Positions 33,028 through 42,779 are shown, counted from the stretch's first letter. The stretch is DNA of 64,000 bases from Cerasicoccus frondis (GCA_031296915.1 JAVDPC010000007.1:124001-188000); one strand, 5' to 3'. A program made the numbers and translations. The notes: generated by a model from the letters alone, not told the origin.

Positions 33028-35856
33028 TCAGGTAGTTTGCGGCTTGGCGGGGATCCATTGCAGCCATTTGGCGGAACCCATCACATTGATGGGGAACCGT
33101 AAGGTATTGGAGTGTGTCCCGTGCGTCAAAATGTGGTGAGCGGCCTCAACCACCTCCAACTCCAGGATGCGGCGGCAGTTCGCCACGGGGCAGGGGATGT
33201 CTAAATCTAGTTCTAGCTTGGCGCCCGGCGCCAACTCCTCGGTCAGCGAGGCAGAGCGCCCGGCGTCGCCACGGCAGTGGAATTGCCGATTCAGCCAGCG
33301 TGCCCGCAGGACGGCGCCGCTGGCCGGTTTAAACGGTTTATCCGAAACATTCTGCAGGGTGACACGAAGGCGAATGCTGCCTTGGCGAGTGACGAGGCGC
33401 GGCGCTGTCGTCCGGATGACAATGCCTGGCTTTGGCATCGGCATCGGAGCAAAGTCTGCATCAGGCAACTGAGGCAGGCGCTTTACGAAGGCATCGCGCA
33501 GCACCGAGCGGATCAGCACGTTTTCGTGTTGGGCGTCAAACTCATGGACGGCGAACGCTTTACCTGACAGGTTGGCGAAATAGCTGCGAGCAGCGTCGGA
33601 GGCCATCGCGTTACGCGTCCATTCGCTGGTCAAAAATAGTTCAACTGGAAATGGATAATCGGTTTTTGCGGGCAGGAAATCCACCCCCGCGAGGCAAGCT
33701 GTCTTGCGGCCAAGCTGGGCTAGATAACCTGCGGTCAGGAAGGCGATTTTCGCGCCCTCGCAAACGCCGCCCAAGAATATCTCGCCCTGGGGTTGGATGC
33801 GGTCGATATCCAGTGCGTATTGGCGGGCGATGGCTTCGTTGAGCGCGTTGGAGCGACCATCGACTTTGAACAGCGTGCGCATCATGTAGATGCTCAGGCG
33901 CCCTTGTAAATCCTCCTGGCAATGGCGGATCTCGCCCTGGTCGCACCAGAACAGATTCTGCTTCCCGGCCTTGGTTCCCTGGACAATTAACTGGCTGTGC
34001 CCGCAGCGTTCGCCCTCCCAAAAGCTGGTGAAGTGCATGACCTGCCGGTGGATGGCGGCGGGCAACTCTCCCTCCGCCGCCGGGTCGGACGCCGCGTTGG
34101 TCGCCACGGCAACCAGCTCGCTGAACGCGTTGAATTCTGAGGCGTCGAATAGCTCGTAGGTTTTGACGTCTACGTTCAATCGGCTGCGGATCGTTTCGAT
34201 CAGATTCAGCGCGCTGAGCGAATCGCCGCCCAGGTCAAAAAAGTCGTCGCCATGAGCCACTTGCTCGACCTTGAGCACTTCTTTCCAGATCGCGGCGATT
34301 TTGGCTTCGAAAAAACTGAGAGGAGCGTCGTCGCCTTGCTCATTTTGTGCTGCGCCAACGAACATTTCCGCCAGGCGATAGCGCTCCAGTTTGCCCCCCG
34401 GACGGCGGGGCAGCGAGTCGGCAAAAAAGACTTTGCGCGGTGTCTTGTAAGCGGCCAATTGAGAGCGCAGAAAATTCAGCAACTCATCGGCGTCGACGGC
34501 CCCGGGCGAGTCCGGGACAACGGCCAGGGCGACGTCCTCCCCCAGTGACGGGTGCATGATCGCAAATGCCGCCGCCTCGCGCACTCCGGGAAATTCCTGG
34601 GCGAGCGCATCGATCTGCGTGGGGGCAATTTTCTCGCCGCCACGGTTGATGATTTCCTTGGCGCGCCCCGTGAGGTAGAGGAACCCATGAGCGTCCACGC
34701 GTCCAATGTCGCCCGTGCGCAGCCAGCCATCCACCAAGGCGGTTGCGTTGACTGACTCCGGGCTTTCGTAGGCGGAGATCACGGTTTCGCCGCGGACCCA
34801 GATTTCACCCGTCTCATCGGTGGTGAGCGGGGCGCCGGCATCATCCGCAATTTTTATTTCGGGGCCGCAAGGTTTGCCTACCGAGCCGACGCGACGTTCT
34901 TCGGGGGTTAGTCCGTTGCTCGTGATGACGCCAGCGGTTTCGCTCATCCCGTAAATTTCCACGACCGGGACGCCGAACTTGGCCTCGATGTTGTGATGCA
35001 GGACGGGGGGCAACGCGGAGGATACGGAGCGGATCAAGCGCAGCTGATGCTTTTCGGGCGCCGGGGCGTCTGAGTTGAGAATGTCCTGGAGCATCGTCGG
35101 CACCCCCTGATACCAGGTGATCGGCTGGCTGGCCAGCGATTGGTAAAACGTTGTCGCGCGACTGTCGGGCGCCAGGTAAACCGAGCCGCCAGCTTTGAGC
35201 GGCGCCAGCAGTAGATCGACCACCGCGCCAATGTGAAACATCGGCAACACGCTCAAGCAGCAGTCTGACTCGGAGAGCGCGAGTGAGCGAATCAAGTTGT
35301 CGCACGACGCGTCGAGCTGTTGGTGAGTTAGCGCGATTACTTTGGGTTCCGCAGTGGAGCCGCTGGTGTGGAGGACCAGCGCCGTCGGTTCGCGCTCAAC
35401 TGGTTTCGGCTCAGGCAGTTCGTTGAGCTTCTCCAGTTGCCAGTTTTCGGCGCTTTGACCAAGTGGCGCGTGCAGGGCAAAACAGGGTATGTCCAGGCCA
35501 AGCGCAGTCGCAGTGAGCTCGGCGTTTGCGCCTTCCACCACGATCCAGTCAATGGACATGCGCTGGGCGAAATCCGCCAGCTCGGATTGAGAGTAAGCCG
35601 GGTTCAGGGGAACGGCGGTGCGGCTGCGCATCGCGCCCATCAAGCAAAGCGCATAAAGCCAACGGTCCTCGATCAGCAGGCCGATTCGCTGACCGTTAAT
35701 GGAGGAAAATAGCGCCTCTATCTGCTCGAGCCATTGGCTGAGTTCGCCAAAAGTCAGCGTAGTCCCACCGCTATGGATGAGTGCAGTACGCGTAACTCGT
35801 TGCCTGGCAGTAGACTCCAGGAAATCTCGATCAGTAGTAGACATCTGATGGAACAT
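33028..35856 (-). CDS. NRPS-like enzyme: adenylation, carrier and thioesterase domains, extra C-terminal beta domain
   Basis: 942 residues. The AMP-binding domain (about 20-500) has VLHTSGSTAEPK, EIYGMSETAGV, GWLRTGDIG and PGGKLER with K489. The carrier domain has FFDLGGDSLSA with phosphopantetheine Ser546. The thioesterase (about 605-800) has RIQPQGEIFLGGVCEGAKIA, in which the nucleophile is Cys699 (G-V-C-E-G) instead of Ser, with a candidate His777. A final beta-rich segment (about 810-930) with LRVTLQNVSDKPF is unusual for this enzyme type. It lacks condensation and reductase domains. It should activate one carboxylic acid, hold it on the carrier and release it. It leads an operon with the amidohydrolase and P450. 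Confidence 0.87.
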   Translation of the reverse strand: MFHQMSTTDRDFLESTARQRVTRTALIHSGGTTLTFGELSQWLEQIEALFSSINGQRIGLLIEDRWLYALCLMGAMRSRTAVPLNPAYSQSELADFAQRMSIDWIVVEGANAELTATALGLDIPCFALHAPLGQSAENWQLEKLNELPEPKPVEREPTALVLHTSGSTAEPKVIALTHQQLDASCDNLIRSLALSESDCCLSVLPMFHIGAVVDLLLAPLKAGGSVYLAPDSRATTFYQSLASQPITWYQGVPTMLQDILNSDAPAPEKHQLRLIRSVSSALPPVLHHNIEAKFGVPVVEIYGMSETAGVITSNGLTPEERRVGSVGKPCGPEIKIADDAGAPLTTDETGEIWVRGETVISAYESPESVNATALVDGWLRTGDIGRVDAHGFLYLTGRAKEIINRGGEKIAPTQIDALAQEFPGVREAAAFAIMHPSLGEDVALAVVPDSPGAVDADELLNFLRSQLAAYKTPRKVFFADSLPRRPGGKLERYRLAEMFVGAAQNEQGDDAPLSFFEAKIAAIWKEVLKVEQVAHGDDFFDLGGDSLSALNLIETIRSRLNVDVKTYELFDASEFNAFSELVAVATNAASDPAAEGELPAAIHRQVMHFTSFWEGERCGHSQLIVQGTKAGKQNLFWCDQGEIRHCQEDLQGRLSIYMMRTLFKVDGRSNALNEAIARQYALDIDRIQPQGEIFLGGVCEGAKIAFLTAGYLAQLGRKTACLAGVDFLPAKTDYPFPVELFLTSEWTRNAMASDAARSYFANLSGKAFAVHEFDAQHENVLIRSVLRDAFVKRLPQLPDADFAPMPMPKPGIVIRTTAPRLVTRQGSIRLRVTLQNVSDKPFKPASGAVLRARWLNRQFHCRGDAGRSASLTEELAPGAKLELDLDIPCPVANCRRILELEVVEAAHHILTHGTHSNTLRFPINVMGSAKWLQWIPAKPQTT

Positions 35857-36198
35857 TTTCTCTAATGCTTAGTGACTTTAGTCAAGTCGTTGCGGCCCGT
35901 ACCCGCTGATCTCGCGGCCCCAGCCGATGAGCTTGATCAGCATGGGTTGCCCTCATTCGTATGCGTGGTAGGCGTGCTCGGCAGGGTTCGAAGTGAAGGG
36001 CGTTGGTATTGCAAGATATAGAATTGACAGTGAATTTTCGCAGCCACTATAAGGTCGGGGCTTTTTTTGAGGGGTTGCTTTCCTCATTGCTATTGCGATT
36101 CTGTGCAGATCCAGTAACCAACTTATTAGACTGAAATATTGATGCTCCCCTGGCCTTAGTGGGGGCTATCCGGGAAAACTACGCTACCCTACAATTTA
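35857..36198. other. Divergent promoter region between the A-PCP-TE operon and the sulfotransferase gene
   Basis: 342 bases without a gene. It separates two divergent starts and must hold both promoters. It is AT-richer than the flanking genes, but I cannot identify a trustworthy -35/-10 pair or operator. Confidence 0.5.
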
Positions 36199-37047
36199 AT
36201 GAAAAGCGATAAATTCGGGCCTCCTGTGGCAACCGCAGAGCAACAACAGGCTGTTGCCAACATGCTTAAAAAGCTACAGCCAGCAGTTGTGCCACATTCA
36301 TTTCCCAATCTCTTAATTATTGGTCCACAGTGCACTGGCACGACTTGGGTTTACCGCAACCTTGAGTCGCATCCTCAGGTTATGTTTTCCACCGAAAAGG
36401 AGCCGCATTTTTTTGCTGAGCACTCGTTGATGGATTTTATTGATAGCGGCGAACTGCCGGATTTAGCCGCTTATCAACAGATGTTCGCGCGTCCTTTCAT
36501 GAAACGTGTTTTGGGCCCTAAGCCCTTTATCTTGGCTGAGGCGACCGCATCCTACGCTTGGCAACCAACCTATATCATCGATGCGATCACTTCCTTTAAG
36601 CCAGACGTCAAGGCCATCATGTTGGTGAGAAATCCTGTCGAAAAACTCTGGTCTAACTTTCGGCGTAAGATGGTGGATGAAGGCTGGTATCAAAGTCTGG
36701 ATGAAGTGCCCGAGGCGGTTATCGAGCAGTTTATCCAAGAGCCGCGGCAAATATACTCCGCGAGCTTCACCAAGATGATTGCAAATTGGAAAGCCCGCTT
36801 ACAGCCAGGACATCTCTTTATTGGAAGGTTTGACGATCTATCTGCACGCCCAGCAGAATTAATGCGCGACATTTTTCAGTTCCTGCAGATCGATGGTCGC
36901 ATTCAGGTCGATGAGGCGGTGAATAAGAATAAAATTCGCATATCAAGTAAGATGGATCTGCCTGAAAAATATCGAAACTTATTGAAGCAAACTTTTGCCG
37001 ATGAACTTGCTTTGCTCGCCTCGGAGTACGGTTACTCTTGGGAGTAA
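36199..37047 (+). CDS. Sulfotransferase family protein
   Basis: 282 residues. The PAPS 5'-phosphosulfate loop is LIIGPQCTGTTWVYRNLESH (about 44-63), followed by EKEPHFF. The 3'-phosphate site is AIMLVRNPVEKLWSNF. These match bacterial PAPS-dependent sulfotransferases acting on carbohydrates or small molecules. The gene is divergent from the A-PCP-TE/amidohydrolase/P450 operon and AT-richer than pyruvate carboxylase downstream. It could sulfate the product of that operon or a polysaccharide; context alone cannot decide. Confidence 0.85.
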   Translation: MKSDKFGPPVATAEQQQAVANMLKKLQPAVVPHSFPNLLIIGPQCTGTTWVYRNLESHPQVMFSTEKEPHFFAEHSLMDFIDSGELPDLAAYQQMFARPFMKRVLGPKPFILAEATASYAWQPTYIIDAITSFKPDVKAIMLVRNPVEKLWSNFRRKMVDEGWYQSLDEVPEAVIEQFIQEPRQIYSASFTKMIANWKARLQPGHLFIGRFDDLSARPAELMRDIFQFLQIDGRIQVDEAVNKNKIRISSKMDLPEKYRNLLKQTFADELALLASEYGYSWE

Positions 37048-37181
37048 TTTTTGTCCGGTGTTTACTCGGCCCGTAGGGGCGCATTTTTAACGATTGGGAA
37101 TGAGCTCCGGTTGTTCTGATCTCATTCCATCCATATCGGTAAACCTTGACTTAGTGTGCGTCCTATTAGTTTTACTATAAT

Positions 37182-40100
37182 ATGGATAAGTTGCTTGCCG
37201 CCAATCGTTCTGAAATTGCTGTCCGTATCTTCCGCAGCGCCACTGAGTTGGGTCTGCGCACCGTCGCAGTTTATGCGGAAGAGGACCGCTTTGGCGTCCA
37301 TCGTTTCAAGGCAGATGAATCTTATAAAGTAGGCGTCGGCAAAGGCCCCGTTGCCGCCTATCTTGATATAGAGAGCATCGTCGCCTTGGCTAAAGAGAAG
37401 GGCGTAAAATACATTCACCCGGGTTATGGTTTCCTTTCGGAAAACGCCCACTTCGCGCGCGCTTGCGCTGACAACGGCTTGGTCTTTGTGGGACCGCAGC
37501 CCGAGATGCTGGAGCGCATGGGCGACAAAACCGAGGCCCGCAAAATCGCGGAGCTCGCCGAGGTGCCCACGCTTCCCGGCACGAAGGATCCGATCAAGGA
37601 CCCGAAGAAAGCCAAGGCTGCCGCGAAGAAGGTTGGCTTCCCGCTGATCATTAAGGCGGCGTTCGGCGGAGGCGGCCGCGGCATGCGCGTCGTTAAAAAA
37701 GAGGCGGACCTCGAACACCTCCTCCTCGAAGCGCAGAGCGAGGCGCAGACCGCGTTTGGCAACCCCGCTGTGTTCCTCGAGCGCTACGTCGGCCGCGCCA
37801 AGCACATCGAAGTGCAGATCCTCGGCGACAAGCACGGCAACGTCATGCACCTGCATGAGCGCGATTGCTCCGTGCAGCGCCGCCACCAGAAGGTGGTCGA
37901 AGTCGCCCCGTCGATCAACCTGCCCGACGACACCCGTATCGCGCTTTGCGACGCCGCGGTCAAGGTCGCCAAGGCCGTGAATTACGAAAACGCCGGCACC
38001 GTTGAGTTCCTCTACGACCTCGACACCCACGAGTGGTTCTTCATCGAAATGAACCCCCGCGTGCAGGTGGAGCACACCGTCACGGAAGTCATCACCGGCA
38101 TCGATATTGTCCGCTCGCAGATCCTCATCGCGCAGGGCAAAAAACTGACCGACCCCGAGCTCGCGCTGCCCAAGCAGGAAGACGTGCCGCGCAACGGCTT
38201 CGCCATGCAGGCCCGCATCACGACCGAGGACCCGGAAAAGAATTTCGCGCCCGACTACGGCAAGATCGTCAACTACCGTTCGGCGGCCGGCTTTGGTATC
38301 CGCTTGGATGGCGCGATGGGCGACACCGGCTCCGTCATCACGCCGTTCTACGACTCGCTGCTCGTCAAGCTGACCGCGTCCGCCTCGAGCTTCGACATCG
38401 CCTGCCACCGCATGGTGCGCGCTTTGCAGGAGATGCGTATTCGCGGCGTCAAGACGAACATTCCGTTCATCGAAAACGTGGTCAACCACCCGGACTTCGT
38501 CTCGGGCATGGCGACGACCACGATGATCGACACCTCGCCCGAGCTCTTCCAGTTCAAGCCGCGCAAGGACCGCGCCACGAAGCTGCTCAAGCTCCTCGGC
38601 GAAACGATCGTCAACGGCAACGACCAGGTCAAAGGCCGTCCCGTGCCGAAGATGGACCTGCCCGTCATCGTCCCCGAATACAACCACAAGGAGCCGATCC
38701 CGCAGGGCACGCGCGACTACCTGCTCAAGCACGGCGCCGTGAAGTTTGCCGAGTGGACGATGAAGCAGAAGCAACTGTTGATCACCGACACCACCTTCCG
38801 CGACGCCCACCAGAGCCTGCTCGCCGCCCGTATGCGCACCTACGACATGATGCAGGTGGCCGACGCGATGGCGCACCGCGCGCCCGAGCTTTACTCCATG
38901 GAAATGTGGGGTGGGGCGACGTTCGACACCTCGATGCGCTTCCTCAAGGAAGGCCCGTTCAAGCGCCTGCGCAAGCTTCGCGAAAAGATCCCCAACATCT
39001 GTTTCCAAATGCTCTTCCGCGGCTCCAACGCCGTGGGCTACGCCGCCTATCCGGACAACGTCATTAAGGGCTTCATCAAGCACTCGGCCGAGGCGGGCAT
39101 GGACATTTTCCGCATCTTCGACTCGCTCAATTACCTGCCGAACCTGAAGGTCGCCATGGAAACCGTTGCGGGCCAAACCCACGGCGTTTGCGAAGGCACC
39201 TTGTGCTACACGGGCAACATTACCGACCCCAAGCGCGACAAGTATGACCTCAAATACTACGTCGATCTCGCCAAGGAGTTGGAGAAGATGGGCGCGCACA
39301 TCATCGCGATCAAGGACATGTCTGGCCTCTGCCATCCGCTCGCTGCGGAGAAGCTCGTTAAGACGCTCAAATCCGAAATCGGCATTCCGGTCCATTTCCA
39401 CACGCACGACTCCAGCGGCATCGCCAGCGCCTCGATCATCAAGGCCGCCGAAGCTGGCGTCGACGTCGTGGACCTCGCGATCTCGTCGCTCTCCGGCCTC
39501 ACCGCGCAGCCCAACCTGAACTCGATCGTTTACGCGCTCGCCGGTTCGAAGCGTGATACCGGGCTTGACCAAAAATTCCTCAACGAGCTTTCGATTTACT
39601 GGGAAGCTGTCCGCCAATACTACGGCCCCTTCGACACCTCGCCCAAGTTCGGCAGCGCCGAAGTTTACGAGCACGAAATGCCCGGCGGCCAATACACCAA
39701 CCTGCGCGAGCAAGCCTCAGCCCTTGGCCTGGGCGCCCGCTGGCCCGAAGTGGTCCGCTACTACGAGGAGGTCAACGAACTCTTTGGCGACATCGTCAAG
39801 GTCACCCCGAGCTCCAAGGTGGTCGGCGACATGGCCATCTTCCTGCTCACCCGCGGCATCGAGCCGAAGGATCTCGTGAACCTCGAGCCCGGCAGCCAGC
39901 CGTTCCCCGCATCGGTTATCGACATGCTTGGCGGCGGCCTCGGCCAGCCCAAGGGCGGGTTCCCGAAAAAGGTCGTCAAGACCGTCCTCGGCGACAACAA
40001 GCCGAAGAAGGGACGCCCCGGCAGCTACGCTGAGAAGATCGACCTCGATGAGACGATGGCCAAGGTCACCAAGATGCGTGGCCGCGAGGCCAACACGGAC

Positions 40101-40622
40101 GACCTTTACAGCTACCTGATGTATCCCGACGTCTACAAGCAGCTCGTCGATTTCGTGAAGGAGTTCGGGCACTCCCGAGTGTTGCCGACCCCGGCCTTCT
40201 TCTACGGCCTCAAGCCCGGCGAGGAAATTTCCGTCGAGATCGAAGCCGGCAAGACGCTCTTCGTGAAGCTCATCCACGTGGGCGACGCCAACTCCGACGG
40301 CAACCGCACCATCACCTTCGAGATGAATGGCCGCGCCCGCGAAACCGTCGTCCGCGACAAGTCTATCGCCACCGAAAGCCAGAAGCGCGCGCAAGCCGAT
40401 CCGGGTGACGACAAGCAGGTTGGCTCGCCGATCCCGGCCATGGTCAGCAGCGTGGCCGTCAGCGTGGGCAACAAGGTCAAGAAGGGCGACAAGCTCGTCG
40501 TCCTCGAAGCCATGAAGATGCAGAGCACGGTCTACGCGCCGTGCGACGGCGTCGCGCAGGAAGTCACCGTCAAGACTGGCGACCAAGTCGACGCCAAAGA
40601 CCTCCTCGTCCGCCTCGGCTAG
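37182..40622 (+). CDS. pyc: Pyruvate carboxylase
   Basis: 1146 residues, the length of single-chain pyruvate carboxylases. The biotin carboxylase domain (1-450) has LAANRSEIAVRIFRSA, the ATP-grasp loop FGGGGRGMRVV and EMNPRVQVEHTVTE. The carboxyltransferase domain (about 525-800) has ITDTTFRDAHQSLLAARMR and the metal/biotin region AIKDMSGLCHP...HFHTHDSSG. The allosteric linker leads to a biotinyl domain with EAMKMQS and biotin-Lys 1112. It makes oxaloacetate from pyruvate, bicarbonate and ATP in the cytosol. Codon use is strongly GC-biased, producing long antisense open frames, as in highly expressed genes. A strong terminator follows at 40702-40737. Confidence 0.97.
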   Translation: MDKLLAANRSEIAVRIFRSATELGLRTVAVYAEEDRFGVHRFKADESYKVGVGKGPVAAYLDIESIVALAKEKGVKYIHPGYGFLSENAHFARACADNGLVFVGPQPEMLERMGDKTEARKIAELAEVPTLPGTKDPIKDPKKAKAAAKKVGFPLIIKAAFGGGGRGMRVVKKEADLEHLLLEAQSEAQTAFGNPAVFLERYVGRAKHIEVQILGDKHGNVMHLHERDCSVQRRHQKVVEVAPSINLPDDTRIALCDAAVKVAKAVNYENAGTVEFLYDLDTHEWFFIEMNPRVQVEHTVTEVITGIDIVRSQILIAQGKKLTDPELALPKQEDVPRNGFAMQARITTEDPEKNFAPDYGKIVNYRSAAGFGIRLDGAMGDTGSVITPFYDSLLVKLTASASSFDIACHRMVRALQEMRIRGVKTNIPFIENVVNHPDFVSGMATTTMIDTSPELFQFKPRKDRATKLLKLLGETIVNGNDQVKGRPVPKMDLPVIVPEYNHKEPIPQGTRDYLLKHGAVKFAEWTMKQKQLLITDTTFRDAHQSLLAARMRTYDMMQVADAMAHRAPELYSMEMWGGATFDTSMRFLKEGPFKRLRKLREKIPNICFQMLFRGSNAVGYAAYPDNVIKGFIKHSAEAGMDIFRIFDSLNYLPNLKVAMETVAGQTHGVCEGTLCYTGNITDPKRDKYDLKYYVDLAKELEKMGAHIIAIKDMSGLCHPLAAEKLVKTLKSEIGIPVHFHTHDSSGIASASIIKAAEAGVDVVDLAISSLSGLTAQPNLNSIVYALAGSKRDTGLDQKFLNELSIYWEAVRQYYGPFDTSPKFGSAEVYEHEMPGGQYTNLREQASALGLGARWPEVVRYYEEVNELFGDIVKVTPSSKVVGDMAIFLLTRGIEPKDLVNLEPGSQPFPASVIDMLGGGLGQPKGGFPKKVVKTVLGDNKPKKGRPGSYAEKIDLDETMAKVTKMRGREANTDDLYSYLMYPDVYKQLVDFVKEFGHSRVLPTPAFFYGLKPGEEISVEIEAGKTLFVKLIHVGDANSDGNRTITFEMNGRARETVVRDKSIATESQKRAQADPGDDKQVGSPIPAMVSSVAVSVGNKVKKGDKLVVLEAMKMQSTVYAPCDGVAQEVTVKTGDQVDAKDLLVRLG

Positions 40623-40701
40623 CCAGCCAGCCAGCCTCCGGGCAGCGTGCCGCTGCACCCATCGATTTGCCCATTGGGCAAATGGCCAACAAAACGAATT
40701 C

Positions 40702-40737
40702 AAAAACGGCGTCCGCTCAGGGCGCCGTTTTTTTTGC
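40702..40737 (+). terminator. Rho-independent terminator after pyruvate carboxylase
   Basis: AAAACGGCG and CGCCGTTTT pair around a TCCGCTCAGGG loop and continue into eight T residues. A textbook intrinsic terminator 80 bases after the pyc stop. Confidence 0.9.
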
Positions 40738-41015
40738 TAGGGTAGGGCGCCGCTTACCATTCTACTTTGCTCATGGCAAGTAGGCCGAGCCGCCGCGCTG
40801 CCGCTTCGCCCAAATCCATCACTCCAAGGTGGCGCGGATCGTCCCCGATCCGCAGTTTCATTTGTCATGTACGGCTCGCGCTTGCGCGATGGGACGTTGC
40901 CTTTCTCCCAATCAAGGTTAGGTCACCGCCTCATAAACCCTTACGGATATTACTGGGTTGGGTGCTTTACCTTGCGCGCCGCCTGACAAGGCAACAGCAT
41001 CACGGCGCTACCACG
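40738..41015. other. Leader region before the LpxL-like gene
   Basis: About 280 bases. It contains a 7-bp-arm hairpin GCGGATC-GTCCCC-GATCCGC at 40834-40853. Open frames extending the next gene upstream have no homology-like features and are treated as non-coding. Confidence 0.45.
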
Positions 41016-41867
41016 ATGAAACTTGCAGCTTTTCATTTGATTCGCGCGATGGAGCGAAGTTTGCCTTTGCCAGTGTTGCACGTGGCTTTGGGGCCGATGG
41101 TAAGCTCCGCCAATCGGCGTGAACGGGCATACCATGCCAAGCAAGCTGAAGCCATGGGAAAGCTGCCGGTTGATTGGTTTGCGGGCGAGGACCACGCCGT
41201 GACGGTCGCCGCCGAGCGGACGCAATACCACTACTCGCGCTTCATGAATTTCTGGCCGGACCGCTTTCAGGCGCCGCGCTGGGCTGAGCGAATCGACGCC
41301 TCGGCGCTGGAAGGCTGGCCGCGTGATCGCCCGTTGGTCTTGGCCACACTGCACGCCGGGCGTCTCTTCATGTTGCACTATGCGCTGCGCGCGCAAGGGG
41401 TGGCGGCGGCCACGCTGATCGGCGGTTCGACGCGGAACCGCTCCGCCGTCAAGCGCGCCAAAGACCGCTGTGCGGCAGGGCGGGGGCCCGCGGTTTTTTC
41501 GCGCAGCCAATTGAAGGGCGCATTCCAACACGTTCGGGCCGGCAATTGCCTGATCGTGGCGATGGACAAGCCGTCGGAGCACATGGCCACGGTGGACTTC
41601 GGCGGCGCGCCGATCCGGCTGTCTGATGGCGCCGTCCGCATTGCCGAGATGAACGAGGCTGCGCTTGCGGCCTGCCTCATCGTGGAGACTGCGCCCTGGC
41701 GCTATCGGATTTGCCTGGGCGAGCCGATGACCGATCTCAGCGATATCGAGGGCGCCGTGAGGCGCTTGTCCGCCGACTTCGCGCAGATGCTCCGTCCGTA
41801 TCCTGCCCAGTGCGGCTGGGAAACGCTGGACTGCCTGCGCTCACCCGACTCGCTGGCCGTGGCGTGA
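41016..41867 (+). CDS. LpxL/HtrB-like lipid A acyltransferase family protein with altered catalytic motif
   Basis: 283 residues from ATG 41016, chosen because homology-like sequence starts there; an upstream frame to 40767 is repeat-derived. The fold markers are LVLATLHAGRLFMLHYALRA, then RSAVKRAKDR, GNCLIVAMDKPSE, and DFGGAPIRLSDGAVRIAEMN followed by AALAACLIVE, as in late acyltransferases of lipid A synthesis. The catalytic HX4(D/E) motif is here H113-A-G-R-L-F118, lacking the acid. It may be a divergent enzyme using another base, or catalytically inactive. It would act at the inner face of the cytoplasmic membrane. Confidence 0.65.
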   Translation: MKLAAFHLIRAMERSLPLPVLHVALGPMVSSANRRERAYHAKQAEAMGKLPVDWFAGEDHAVTVAAERTQYHYSRFMNFWPDRFQAPRWAERIDASALEGWPRDRPLVLATLHAGRLFMLHYALRAQGVAAATLIGGSTRNRSAVKRAKDRCAAGRGPAVFSRSQLKGAFQHVRAGNCLIVAMDKPSEHMATVDFGGAPIRLSDGAVRIAEMNEAALAACLIVETAPWRYRICLGEPMTDLSDIEGAVRRLSADFAQMLRPYPAQCGWETLDCLRSPDSLAVA

Positions 41868-42779
41868 CCAGGCGGCTGGGGTGGAGTCAGGCAATGCTCA
41901 AGGCAGTGTTCTACCCAAGGTGGAGCCCGCTGTCCCGACCGCGCTTGTTTCATCCAGTGGGGTGGCAGAGAGGCAATAGCTAGCCTGATCGGGGCACCGG
42001 GCTTCACCTGTTAAAATAGCTTTTTTGCAGTCTCCACCGTGCCTGCCCGCGGTTTCGTAGAATGGTAAATTTAATGCTTTAAAGTTCACTTAATGCTTGC
42101 GCTTGGCTGATTAGTGAGTATGATCGCATTTTCACTTAATTAACTGACAAACGCCATGTCTGCCATTTCTCCATTTTCCAACGTCCACCCGCCATAACGG
42201 GTGGCTAGTCGAGTCGATGTGACCTCGAATGCATTCGTTCGCGTGTGATGTTGTCGCCGTTGATCAAGCCCATTCGCCCCCGCGCTGGTGACAGCAGCCC
42301 GGTTGGCGACGCTTGTAGGCGTTAATGCGGTTAACCGCCGCGCAACTTCACGCCCGATTATGTCAGCTTGCCCTTCCGAGCATCGACGTATGGACGCCCG
42401 ACACAACGGGGCGCCAGCGTTCCGCTGGGCTGATCATTTCACATTCGAAAAGATTGGCGCCGTCGGAGCGCACCTCTCCTGCGCCGCTGATTGGCGTCGG
42501 GGTGGTTGCCTGTTCTTTGATATTTCGATCTGATCGCATTTTACCCCCCCGGGGGGGTGGGGGGGTGTGGCTTTTATTTAACTTTGGACTGCTTTCCACC
42601 CACCCCCCCCCCCCCCCCCCCCCGGCCCCCCGGCCCAAGGACGCCTCAGATGGTTTTCTGAAGGCTGAGTTTTTTACTCGGCTTGCCATTGGGAAGAGGC
42701 GATCTTCTGTCGGAGCTGACAGATTAATGGTTGACGGAAATAAATCTCCCATCAACATATCAAAATAAATTGATGCGTT
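41868..42779. other. Long intergenic region with homopolymeric G/C tracts
   Basis: About 910 bases between two rightward genes. Notable items: an ACCCGCC-ATAA-CGGGTGG-like hairpin near 42185-42204, C7G7 followed by a G7 run (42544-42565) and a C21 run (42603-42623) with CCGGCCCCCCGGCCC after it. No coding frame is convincing. I looked for a riboswitch before metF and could not support one. The tracts could mark an assembly or sequencing problem. Confidence 0.55.

Noticed and set aside
37146..37181. TTGACT and TATAAT strings directly before the pyruvate carboxylase ATG
   Set aside because: Spacing is 24 bases, and the -10-like box touches the start codon, so transcription would begin inside the gene. 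The ATG is well supported by homology.
37122..39713. 863-codon open frame antisense to pyruvate carboxylase
   Set aside because: It mirrors the GC-biased codons of a clear pyruvate carboxylase gene; translation is Val/Gly/Arg/Asp-rich without any domain.
42325..42768. 147-codon open frame before metF
   Set aside because: It runs through homopolymer tracts giving poly-Pro and poly-Gly, with no start signal or domain.
42624..42779. Possible SAM or SAH riboswitch upstream of metF
   Set aside because: Only a small AGGCTGAG/CTCGGCTT hairpin is visible; none of the conserved cores I know can be matched.
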